Shown here: piece after piece, positions 16,648-24,997 of the stretch | Layout of the letters: every line of letters starts with the position of its first letter | Numbering within the stretch: position 1 is the first letter of the stretch | Translations under genes and position numbers: made by a program | The notes under the pieces: generated by a model | Told to the model about the DNA's origin: nothing | What the model saw: only the letters and a program-made list of their open reading frames with translations | Database searches by the model: none | Source: JANRJY01 sp033763735 | GTDB taxonomy: Bacteria; Bacteroidota; Bacteroidia; Cytophagales; UBA9547 | Length of the DNA stretch: 48,838 nt | Direction of reading: 5' to 3' | Assembly: GCA_033763735.1 (NCBI GenBank) | Contig: JANRJY010000061.1 | Location: 1 to 48,838 of the forward strand

Positions 16648-17631
16648 TTATAGCAAAATGTGATGTTCAGGTTCAAGTTTTGGTGGCAATTCCATGCCTA
16701 AAAATTCTTTAATATCTATTTCAATATTTCTACATATTGTACTCATGGGAGTGTCATTGATGGCATTGTCAAATGGGTTTTCACTATACTCACCAATTTG
16801 TTCCATTGTAAAAAAAACCCATGAAATAAGCAAAGAAAACGGAATTGTTAGCCATACACCCCACTCAACCAAGCCACTTAAGTCTTTGAGCATTCCAAAT
16901 GGGAGCAATATTATAAATATCGACACAAACACTCTACTGAATATACTATATTGACGAAATAAAGGTGTGGTTTTTATTCGCTCGCACCCACCTTGAAGAT
17001 TGAATAATTCATTAATTAATTTGACCAAATCGCTGTGTTCAAAGTCGTCTATTTTTTTTTCACGTTTTAATTTTGTCAAAAAGTCAATTTGTATTTTCAA
17101 AAAATAAGATGCCGTATTGTTTTTATTTTTAAGCACCTCATAATATTGAAGTTTGTCATGTTTTTCCAAAATATTATGCAGTCCGGCTTCAAATTCTTCT
17201 ATTTCTTTATGATGGCCTATGGGTTTTTGATGAATGTTTAACTTGCTTGTTGCCCATGGGATATTTCTTCGCAATTGTAACCGAAGCACATTTACATAAC
17301 CAACATGACGTTTCAAAAAATCTTTTACAAATTCTTTGTCATCAACTATGGCTATAAGCATTACTGCCAAATTACGACTGGTATTGCTGATGCCACCCCA
17401 AAGTCTACGGGCCTCCCATAAACGATCGTAGGCTTGATTGTTTTTAAAACCCATGTAAAATGCAACTGCGGTGCCTATAGTTGCAATAGGCACGAAAGGA
17501 ATAGCTACGAATTTCCATCCTAATATTTCGTACAAAACTACAGCACCGATACTGATAAAAAAGGTCCTGATAAGATTGCCTTTGGCAAAAGCCCAAAGCA
17601 TGGGAATACTAATATCTTTGGCTACAAACAT
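16648..17631 (-). CDS. Bestrophin-family anion channel
   Basis: This 327-aa membrane protein of the bestrophin (UPF0187/RFP-TM) family has the hallmark N-terminal half: hydrophobic segment FFISIGAVVLYEIL, then FVPIATIGTAVAFYMGFKNNQAYDRLWEARRLWGG. It also has a second helical pair near 225-265 (FVSIFIILLPFGML, WLTIPFSLLISWVFFTMEQIGEYSENPFD). Bestrophins are pentameric channels. Eukaryotic ones pass chloride and bicarbonate, and a bacterial homologue is reported to pass cations, so ion selectivity here is open. Its position 10 nt upstream of a carbonic anhydrase argues for bicarbonate. ATG 17631 is clear. Confidence 0.88.
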   Translation of the reverse strand: MFVAKDISIPMLWAFAKGNLIRTFFISIGAVVLYEILGWKFVAIPFVPIATIGTAVAFYMGFKNNQAYDRLWEARRLWGGISNTSRNLAVMLIAIVDDKEFVKDFLKRHVGYVNVLRLQLRRNIPWATSKLNIHQKPIGHHKEIEEFEAGLHNILEKHDKLQYYEVLKNKNNTASYFLKIQIDFLTKLKREKKIDDFEHSDLVKLINELFNLQGGCERIKTTPLFRQYSIFSRVFVSIFIILLPFGMLKDLSGLVEWGVWLTIPFSLLISWVFFTMEQIGEYSENPFDNAINDTPMSTICRNIEIDIKEFLGMELPPKLEPEHHILL

Positions 17632-17823
17632 GATTTAGGTTGTCATTAAGTTTATGTATTTCGTATACAAATAAATCTTTTATTTGGTTCAGTTTAATAT
17701 TTAAATGATAATTAATATTTTTTATCAAACACTGATATTTATCATTATCTAATACATTATTATGTTATACAATTACAATCCAATGTTAAAAATTATTAAA
17801 TTTGACATATAAACAAAACAAAC

Positions 17824-17831
17824 TAATTTTT
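17824..17831 (+). promoter_or_regulatory. Possible promoter of the PAS kinase gene
   Basis: TAATTTTT is one base from TAnnTTTG, with TTTG at 17801-17804 (19-nt spacer). It ends 19 nt before the ATG at 17851. The spacing is right; the -7 match is imperfect. Confidence 0.4.
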
Positions 17832-17850
17832 AACTTTTAATCATAGTTGA

Positions 17851-20800
17851 ATGAGCGTAGGTAATGATGAAATAGATTTCTTGAAAAACTTGCTTGCCCA
17901 AAAAGATAAAGATATTTCGTTACTGAATCATGAAATAAATATTTACAAAGAAGAAATAGGCAATCTGTCTGAAAAATTGGATTCGTTACTTGAGTCCATT
18001 TCTTCATTTATGATCCGAATTGATATGCAAGGCTTTTATACATTTGTAAATAAGTCTTTTTGCCAAAAATTTGGAGTCAAATTTGATAAAATAATAGGGC
18101 AACATTTTGCCCAAACGATTCATCCTGACGATTTGATATATTGCCAAATGGCTGCTGAAGCATTAATGAAGGATCCAAATAGTATCCAGACAGTAGCTTT
18201 GCGTAAACCTAACCCTAAAGGTGGGTATTTTTTTACAGAGTGGGAGTTTATTGCCATTAAAAATATAAGGGGCGAAATAATTGAAGTACAGGCTGTAGGT
18301 CACGATGTTACCAAGCAAAGACTCTATGAAAAAGAACTCATTGAAAAAGAACAATATGCACGTGAATTATTTCACTTTTCACCTATTGCAAAATTAATTA
18401 TTTCAAGTGAAGGTGGAATAATAAAAGATGTCAACAGAATGGTTGAAACTATACTGGGAAAAGAAAAGCATAAAATAATTGGATACCACATCAATAAGTT
18501 TTTTCCAAATTTATATAATCAAAAATCAAATGAGAGTTTTGTATTTCATGAAGTTATAACAGCATATCCTGAAATTGAATTTAGAAATAGAAATGGAGAA
18601 ATATTTTACTTTTCAATATCTGCGAGTGAGTTAACAATCGATAATGTAAATCATTTGTTGGTTGAATTTACAGATATCACTTCTATCAAAAAAACAAAAA
18701 AAGAGCTCGAGATTACCAAAGAAATGTTGGAACAAACCAGCAAAATTGCCAGAGTGGGAGGCTGGGAAATGAATTTAAAAAATAATGAGATTTTACTATC
18801 TGATATAGCTAAAGAAATACTAGAAAAAACAGAAGGCGAAAATGCTACTTATGAGAGTGCAATTCAAATGTATTCTGTTGAGGATCAAATGCGTATAAAT
18901 GAATCTGTTCAAAATACTATCGCAACCGGTATACCATATGATATTGAAATTACTGTAACTACTTACAAAGGAAATAAAAAATGGGTAAGAGTAATTGGGG
19001 CAGTTGAAAAAGACAAAGACGGAGTGCCATATAGATTATATGGCGCTTTTTATGATATAGACGCTTCAAAAAGAACTTTACTAGAATTACAGAGAACTAA
19101 AGCCCTTTTAGAACAAACAGGAAGGCTGGCTAAGGTAGGTGGCTATGAGATGGACCTGAAAACAGGCAAAATTTATTTATCTGAAGTTGCAAAAGAAATT
19201 TTGGAAAAAACTTCCAACGAAGTATCAACACTTCAAGAAACTGAAAATATGTATACGCCCGATGACCTGATTAAGTTAAAACTGGCGTTAGAAAATACTA
19301 TTAAGACAGGCATTCCTTATGATTTGGAGATCAATATTACCACTCACAAAGGAAACAAAAAATGGTTGCGTGTAATAGGAGCTGTAGAAAAAGTCAATGA
19401 TATTCCGGTCAAAATATACGGTGCGATGTACGATATTGACGATACCAAAAAAGCATCTATTGAACTGAAGAAAACCAAAGAAATGCTAGAACAAACCAGC
19501 CGACTTGCAAAAATAGGAGGATGGGAATTGGACCTGACAACAAACCATCTTAACTGGTCGAATGAACTTAAAGAGATTATGGAGGCGGACAGCAGTTTTA
19601 TTCCAACTTTTGAAAATACATTTCTTTTATATAACCCCGATGACCAAATATTAATACAAGCGGCCATGCAAAACACATTGGCGACAGGTCAACCTTTTGA
19701 AATGGACTTAAACTTAAATACATTCAAAGGCAATAATATATGGGCAAGAGTTCACACTGCTGTCGAGTTTAAAAATAACAAACCACACAGACTTTATGGT
19801 GTTTTCTATGATATTACAAGTTCAAAAATTGCCAATCTTGAACTTCAGAAAACAAAAGAAATGTTGGAAGAAACAAGCCAAATTTCAAAAATAGGCGGTT
19901 GGGAATTTGATGTAATTAATAAAAAAGCCAATGTAACTAAAACCACATTGCATATTATAGAGGCAGATGAAAACTCTGAAATTGAAGGTCAATCAGGATT
20001 AGAACTGTTCTGTGATGGTTCAGATAAAGAAAATATGCTATCGTTGTCTGGCAAATGCATGATATATGGTGATCCCTTTGAATGTGAACTTCAAATTAGG
20101 ACGTTTAAAGGTAATGTCAAATGGGTACATTTAAAAGGACAAGCCGAATTTAAAGAGAATAAAACTATCCGAATGTTTGGTACAATTGCTGACATTACTG
20201 ACAAGAAGTTGTTAGAAGAAGAACGTCAAAAACTAATCAAAGATCTAACTCGTCAAAACACGGAATTAATGCAGTTTTCTTATATTGTTTCCCACAATTT
20301 AAGAGCCCCTGTTGCAAATATTATTGGTCTTATTGATTTGTTAAAAAAATCAAAAAATATTTCTCTTGATCAAATAATTGATATGCTTATGGTTTCCTCC
20401 ATTAATCTGGATCATGTGATTTATGATATTAATGAGATATTGGCAATTCGAAATAAAGTAAAGGAATATAAACAGATAAATTTCAACGAAGTCATGGCAA
20501 TAATATACACCATGCTTGACAAATCAATTGTAGAAACAAATACAGTTATTGAAACAGACTTCAGCAATCTGAAAAGTTTAAAATCAGTTAGTGGTTTCAT
20601 TCAATCAATTTTCTTTAATTTGATTTCTAATAGTATAAAGTATCGAAAACCAAATGAAAGTCCTCATATCAAAATAAAAACTTATGTTGCAGAAAATAAT
20701 TGTGTAATTGAATTTGATGACAATGGTATAGGAATTGATTTAAATAAATACAAACACAAAATATTTGGACTTTATCAACGTTTTCATGTATCTTCACACG

Positions 20801-20919
20801 GAAAAGGAGTAGGATTGCATTTGGTAAAAAGTAATATTTCATCATTGGGAGGAGAAATTGAAGTATTTTCGGAATTAAATGTAGGAACTAAATTTATCGT
20901 TAAACTACCAATTGAATAG
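17851..20919 (+). CDS. Soluble multi-PAS sensor histidine kinase
   Basis: This 1022-aa kinase has no membrane segment. A coiled coil (residues about 8-45) is followed by six PAS domains: PAS1 at about 45-158, PAS2 at about 165-278, then four tandem, mutually similar PAS/PAC units starting near residues 291, 420, 546 and 671. Each of the four opens with a linker like TKEMLEQTSKIAKIGGWE and ends with YGxFYDID or similar. The kinase core has the phospho-acceptor His815 in VSHNLRAPVANI. A HATPase domain follows with N-box FFNLISNSIKYRK, G1 DDNGIGID and G2 SHGKGVGLHLVKS. It should sense intracellular signals and pass phosphate to the response regulator encoded 3 nt downstream. Ligands cannot be read from sequence. 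Confidence 0.88.
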   Translation: MSVGNDEIDFLKNLLAQKDKDISLLNHEINIYKEEIGNLSEKLDSLLESISSFMIRIDMQGFYTFVNKSFCQKFGVKFDKIIGQHFAQTIHPDDLIYCQMAAEALMKDPNSIQTVALRKPNPKGGYFFTEWEFIAIKNIRGEIIEVQAVGHDVTKQRLYEKELIEKEQYARELFHFSPIAKLIISSEGGIIKDVNRMVETILGKEKHKIIGYHINKFFPNLYNQKSNESFVFHEVITAYPEIEFRNRNGEIFYFSISASELTIDNVNHLLVEFTDITSIKKTKKELEITKEMLEQTSKIARVGGWEMNLKNNEILLSDIAKEILEKTEGENATYESAIQMYSVEDQMRINESVQNTIATGIPYDIEITVTTYKGNKKWVRVIGAVEKDKDGVPYRLYGAFYDIDASKRTLLELQRTKALLEQTGRLAKVGGYEMDLKTGKIYLSEVAKEILEKTSNEVSTLQETENMYTPDDLIKLKLALENTIKTGIPYDLEINITTHKGNKKWLRVIGAVEKVNDIPVKIYGAMYDIDDTKKASIELKKTKEMLEQTSRLAKIGGWELDLTTNHLNWSNELKEIMEADSSFIPTFENTFLLYNPDDQILIQAAMQNTLATGQPFEMDLNLNTFKGNNIWARVHTAVEFKNNKPHRLYGVFYDITSSKIANLELQKTKEMLEETSQISKIGGWEFDVINKKANVTKTTLHIIEADENSEIEGQSGLELFCDGSDKENMLSLSGKCMIYGDPFECELQIRTFKGNVKWVHLKGQAEFKENKTIRMFGTIADITDKKLLEEERQKLIKDLTRQNTELMQFSYIVSHNLRAPVANIIGLIDLLKKSKNISLDQIIDMLMVSSINLDHVIYDINEILAIRNKVKEYKQINFNEVMAIIYTMLDKSIVETNTVIETDFSNLKSLKSVSGFIQSIFFNLISNSIKYRKPNESPHIKIKTYVAENNCVIEFDDNGIGIDLNKYKHKIFGLYQRFHVSSHGKGVGLHLVKSNISSLGGEIEVFSELNVGTKFIVKLPIE

Positions 20920-20922
20920 ATT

Positions 20923-21294
20923 ATGCATCAAGTAGTAATTATAGATGATGACCCTATTAACAATTTTATTTACACCAAAATTGTTCAGGATTTCTCTGAA
21001 ACTATTGAAATCAAAGCTTTTGATTTGGCAGAAACGGGGTCAAGTTATTTGGAAAATAATTACCAAAATATAAGCCTGGTGATATTGGATATCAATATGC
21101 CTTTTGTTGATGGATGGATGATCCTCGATTTGTTGGAAAGAAAAGATATTAAATTGAATATTATCATTTTAACTTCGAGTATTAGTGATGAAGATTTTGA
21201 AAGATCAAGAAAATATAAAAATATTGTAGGGTATGTAACAAAACCCACTTCTTTGGAAGAACTCTCAGAATTCCTTTTAAAGTACTTGAAATAA
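20923..21294 (+). CDS. Single-domain response regulator (CheY-like)
   Basis: This 123-aa receiver domain has no output domain. The acidic pocket (Asp8, Asp9), phospho-acceptor Asp56 in VILDINMP, Thr84 and Lys107 (YVTKP) are all in place. It starts 3 nt after the multi-PAS kinase stop, so it is that kinase's likely partner. Without a DNA-binding or enzymatic domain, it must act through protein contacts or as a relay to a phosphotransfer protein elsewhere. The stop codon abuts that of the convergent YncE-like gene with no gap. Confidence 0.9.
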   Translation: MHQVVIIDDDPINNFIYTKIVQDFSETIEIKAFDLAETGSSYLENNYQNISLVILDINMPFVDGWMILDLLERKDIKLNIIILTSSISDEDFERSRKYKNIVGYVTKPTSLEELSEFLLKYLK

Positions 21295-22407
21295 CTATTT
21301 GACAAAACAAATACTATTGGGATTGATCCCTACTTCAAAACTATCAATAGGTACCGGTTGATTTTGAGAGATCATGGAATATCTCACTACTTTTCCATTG
21401 GAGGTAAAATTAGGCGCAAAGCAAGCAACCATATAATTGTAAATAGGATCTATATTCAAACCATATACATTCCTATCAAGTACTTTTTCAAGCTGCAAGT
21501 TTTTTGAATCTATATCTTGACTATTTACGGAACCTTGATATGAAAAATAGAGTTTGTCTTTGGTTTTATTGATGCACAAGTTGCCGGGACTATAAAACAT
21601 ATCAGAAGTAGCATTAAACTTCAGGTTTGCAATTACCTGATTAGTTTCTACATCAATTTGGCTCAGGTATGCAGGAAAATTTTCTCCATTGCTATTGTTT
21701 TGATAACCCTTACATAAAACCCAAATTTTATTATTCTTATCCAAAACCATTTGCATGGGTCTTATTCCTACAACAATAGTATCTATAACTTGGTCATTTT
21801 CAATATCAATTACAAATATTCGATTGTCGTAACTGGTTGTTTGTGAATATCCTGAACATGCCACATAAAGTTTGTTGTTTAAAATAAGCATTTGCTCAGG
21901 GTCTTGACCTACCAATATTTGACCTACAATTTCATTTTTTTCAAGGTTTACAATTCTTACAGCATCAGAGCTCCAATCGCTTACATAACCCTTTTGACTA
22001 TTTACTCCAATAAAATATCTCGGACTCATTGGAACCACTCTTATATTAGGTGCACTAGGTGTTAGCAAAGTAGTAATGGATTTAAAGTCTTTCATATTTA
22101 TCACTTCTATAGTTGCTGAGTTTTGAACTAACACATACCCTTTGCTATTGTATATACTCATGGATTGAGCCTGATCGCCCAATTCCCTGCCATTTACAGA
22201 CTTGAACACATCGTTGTAAGTTTTTCTTTCAAAAGGATTGATATAAGAAATTGTGGCATTTCCGAATCCAAATGTGCCTTCGCAAACCACAAAAAACCCA
22301 TCAACGAATTGTGTAGGTTTTTCGGGAACAGCAAGTTCAATTGGCTTTCTACATCCACAGGTGATAGTACATATTCCTACAATTAATAATTTTCTAATTA
22401 GACACAT
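21295..22407 (-). CDS. YncE/BtuG-like beta-propeller lipoprotein
   Basis: This 370-aa protein is the last gene of the B12-riboswitch operon. A short signal peptide with cysteines (ICTITCGCRKP, Cys17/Cys19) suggests a lipoprotein. The rest is a repeated beta-propeller pattern of the YncE/DUF5074 kind: blades with IYNSKGYVLVQNSATIEVIN, LNNKLYVACSG, NRIFVIDIENDQVIDTIVVG and LSQIDVETNQVIANL. In gut Bacteroides the propeller lipoprotein BtuG sits on BtuB at the surface and captures cobalamin with very high affinity. Position and fold make this a candidate functional equivalent, although direct orthology cannot be shown by eye. It overlaps the preceding gene by 14 nt. Confidence 0.75.
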   Translation of the reverse strand: MCLIRKLLIVGICTITCGCRKPIELAVPEKPTQFVDGFFVVCEGTFGFGNATISYINPFERKTYNDVFKSVNGRELGDQAQSMSIYNSKGYVLVQNSATIEVINMKDFKSITTLLTPSAPNIRVVPMSPRYFIGVNSQKGYVSDWSSDAVRIVNLEKNEIVGQILVGQDPEQMLILNNKLYVACSGYSQTTSYDNRIFVIDIENDQVIDTIVVGIRPMQMVLDKNNKIWVLCKGYQNNSNGENFPAYLSQIDVETNQVIANLKFNATSDMFYSPGNLCINKTKDKLYFSYQGSVNSQDIDSKNLQLEKVLDRNVYGLNIDPIYNYMVACFAPNFTSNGKVVRYSMISQNQPVPIDSFEVGINPNSICFVK

Positions 22408-23368
22408 ACACCTTATAATATCTTGATATATAACCTTTTGTAGCCTTAATCAAATACATGCCATTTGAAAGGTTTTCTATGAGAATTACATTTATATTTG
22501 AGCTTGTAATAATTACACTGCCCAATACATCCACTACTTCAATATTATCAAATGCGCCTTCTATATGTAAAGTGCCATTGGTTACTGGGTTAGGGTAAAT
22601 TTTAATATTTCCGGAATCGATTTCATTTATATGAGTAGCATTTGAAAGTTCATTTATTACGCCAACTGCTTCCAAATCAAATCCACCGGTTGTAAATGGA
22701 GTTGTCCAAGGGTCGTTAATTAAATTCCCATTTTTGTCGGTGGTTCCATATGCTGGGTCAACACTTCCTACTACGTCAACAATTTTTACATGTGTAATCT
22801 TTGACACATTTAATCCAACAATAGTTTTAAGTTCTTCCAAATCAAATGGAGTTCCATAATTAATTATGTATTTGCCAGCCAAATTATTTACCAATGAAGC
22901 ATCCGAATAATCAAATGAACTTGTCTGTGAGGATGTTGGAATATTGCTTGTTGCCGGAAATCGAAAAAAAGTATTTCCATCAGAACTCACTTCCACAAAT
23001 GCAAACTCAAGAAACGCTTTACCATTTGATACATCGAGAATGCCGTTTTCAAAAACGGCAAAATCAGGTCCTGTTCCATTAGTGATAGGATTTGCAAATG
23101 TTAGTATTACATTACCACTATCACCCAAACTTACAATTTTGCCATCCGGTTTGCCTGTAACATCTTGCGCAATTCCAAAGGTGGTTTTGCCAAGCGATTT
23201 GTTGGAATTATTTATCCACCCTCTATAGATAATTGCACTCTGCGCCCAACTTTTAAATACACTACTGTCTTTATAAATGGCAAATCTTGCACCATTACCA
23301 ACTTGAGGATCAAATTGTGCAATAACCCAAGTTGTTATTAATAAGAAAAAGAAAGGTGACTTTATCAT
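22394..23368 (-). CDS. T9SS-sorted surface protein of the B12 operon
   Basis: This 324-aa exported protein has an N-terminal signal peptide (FFFLLITTWVIAQ). A single globular domain holds PDFAVFENG, AFVEVSSDGNTFFRFP and GGFDLEAVGVIN. A C-terminal type A sorting domain spans about residues 250-324 (KIYPNPVTNGTLHIEG ... LSNGMYLIKA). The domain type is found in uncharacterised cell-surface proteins near B12-type TonB receptors; its function is not established to my knowledge. The start ATG overlaps the stop of the preceding DUF4465-like gene (ATGA), and its own end overlaps the beta-propeller gene by 14 nt. Tight coupling and secretion by T9SS suggest it works with the receptor at the outer surface, perhaps in ligand capture. 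Confidence 0.78.
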   Translation of the reverse strand: MIKSPFFFLLITTWVIAQFDPQVGNGARFAIYKDSSVFKSWAQSAIIYRGWINNSNKSLGKTTFGIAQDVTGKPDGKIVSLGDSGNVILTFANPITNGTGPDFAVFENGILDVSNGKAFLEFAFVEVSSDGNTFFRFPATSNIPTSSQTSSFDYSDASLVNNLAGKYIINYGTPFDLEELKTIVGLNVSKITHVKIVDVVGSVDPAYGTTDKNGNLINDPWTTPFTTGGFDLEAVGVINELSNATHINEIDSGNIKIYPNPVTNGTLHIEGAFDNIEVVDVLGSVIITSSNINVILIENLSNGMYLIKATKGYISRYYKVYVSN

Positions 23369-24963
23369 TTTTTAATTAACTTAATCGTTTGTCCATCAGA
23401 TGTTTGCAACAAGTACATACCCGAACCAAAGTTTGAAATGTTTATTTGATAAGTAACTTCTGCTAATATTTCCTGTTCATTAATTCTATCGCCTAAAATA
23501 TCAAAAATAAGCACTTTTATTGGCTTTTCGCTGTTATTAAAAATATGCAATAAATCGTTAGCCGGGTTTGGATAAACTAATATATTATTTGAATGTATTG
23601 CCGTTCCAAAAACCGAAGTTGTATTAGGTGGTGTGCCATTTACATTATCAATGGCAAAAAAAGCAGGGGTGTTTATTCCATATAATCCTGCATCCGAAGA
23701 CCTGAATTGGAAAATAAGACTATCCACTTGTCCTAATTTCGCAAAACTTGCCCATTGCCAATCTTTAAGAATATAGTCTTTGGAGTTATCTGAATTTCTG
23801 AAATCGGCCAAAAAGAATTCTACTGAATCGGACTTTAAAGCACCATTTTTGTAACCTTTTATTGTTATTTTGAAATAGTCAGGATCATTTCCTGATGTTC
23901 CACCAAATTTTTTGGCGAAGCTATCTCCATTTTTCATGCTCCAGTAGGCATAAGTAGTGTTCGTGAAAAAAGCACCTGATATAGTATTACCTGTCCAAAC
24001 GAGGGTTGCATTGTTTTTGCCAACACCAAATACAGTTGAATTGTCAAAACCCTTTCCTGTGATGTTGCTGTACAAATTTGCGGAACCAGCCAATGTTACA
24101 TTTTTTTCAATTGAATAGGCAAAACCCCCACTCCAATAATCGCCATAAGAACTAGTAGTGTATTCCGTACGAAAAGTAGCGGATCCATCAACAAATGAAT
24201 TGCGTATCATGGTTTCATTTTTATTTACATAGTTGCCACTGGTAATATTTACATCTTCAAAGTCTACCATATTTCCTCCAGAAATAGAAATGTTATCTAT
24301 ACAAAAATAAGCAGGCGTATTTATTCCATAATCACCAAAATCGGAACTTGATAATGTGAATTTCAATCCTGTAATACCACCTAGAGTGCTCAAATCCACA
24401 GTTTTCCAAATGTTTATGATTGTATTTAAACCGTTAATGGTAAGAAAATCAGCCAAAAAAACATTTACCCCTACGCTGGTATTTATTATCCCATTTTGAA
24501 ATGGATATATCGTAAGCTTAAAATAATCATTATTGGCACCACTGAACGATCGAGCGAATCCATCACCATTTTTCATGCTAAAGTATGCATAAGTGCTGTT
24601 GGTTACTTGAAGTCCTGTAATGGTTTTTGTTCCAGAAAATGAAATTACAGCATCTTGTTGGCCAACCGCATAGGTGCCTGATAAAGAACCTGTTATAGCT
24701 GCATATTGGTTAGTGTATCCTGCCAAAGTAGTATTTACAATTTTCGAAACCGCCCATCCACCACTCCAGAGTCCTCCATAATTGGTTGAGTATTGATTAT
24801 TAAACCACAATCCTCCTGAGGTGATATTGTAACTAACTGAAGGACCGGAACCGTTCCAAAATTTATTTGAACCAAGGGTGGCACCTAAAGGCTCAAAATT
24901 AGAAACTTGAGCGAAAGAGGCAATTGAAATGAGCGTGCTGAGTATTACTTTTAACTTTTTCAT
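23365..24963 (-). CDS. DUF4465-like tandem-domain T9SS surface protein
   Basis: This 532-aa exported protein has a signal peptide (LISIASFAQ) and two homologous domains of roughly 200 aa. Each has a GGxWSGGWA/GDYWSGGFA motif, a TYAYFSMKNGDGFA/TYAYWSMKNGDSFA motif, a VFLADF/FFLADF motif and a YGINTPAYFCIDN/YGINTPAFFAIDN motif near the end. This is the DUF4465 pattern. A C-terminal type A T9SS sorting domain (VYPNPANDLLHIF ... SGMYLLQT) ends the protein. It lies 34 nt after the TonB receptor and overlaps the next gene by 4 nt. It is probably a surface-anchored accessory for B12 uptake. The tandem duplication might supply two binding sites; this is inference. Confidence 0.78.
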   Translation of the reverse strand: MKKLKVILSTLISIASFAQVSNFEPLGATLGSNKFWNGSGPSVSYNITSGGLWFNNQYSTNYGGLWSGGWAVSKIVNTTLAGYTNQYAAITGSLSGTYAVGQQDAVISFSGTKTITGLQVTNSTYAYFSMKNGDGFARSFSGANNDYFKLTIYPFQNGIINTSVGVNVFLADFLTINGLNTIINIWKTVDLSTLGGITGLKFTLSSSDFGDYGINTPAYFCIDNISISGGNMVDFEDVNITSGNYVNKNETMIRNSFVDGSATFRTEYTTSSYGDYWSGGFAYSIEKNVTLAGSANLYSNITGKGFDNSTVFGVGKNNATLVWTGNTISGAFFTNTTYAYWSMKNGDSFAKKFGGTSGNDPDYFKITIKGYKNGALKSDSVEFFLADFRNSDNSKDYILKDWQWASFAKLGQVDSLIFQFRSSDAGLYGINTPAFFAIDNVNGTPPNTTSVFGTAIHSNNILVYPNPANDLLHIFNNSEKPIKVLIFDILGDRINEQEILAEVTYQINISNFGSGMYLLQTSDGQTIKLIKK

Positions 24964-24997
24964 TGATTTGTTGGATATTAAGTTGGATCCCGAATTT

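Noticed and set aside
16638..16676. TTG-initiated extension of the carbonic anhydrase into the bestrophin gene
   Set aside because: The ATG at 16637 gives the normal N-terminus and a sensible 10-nt gap.
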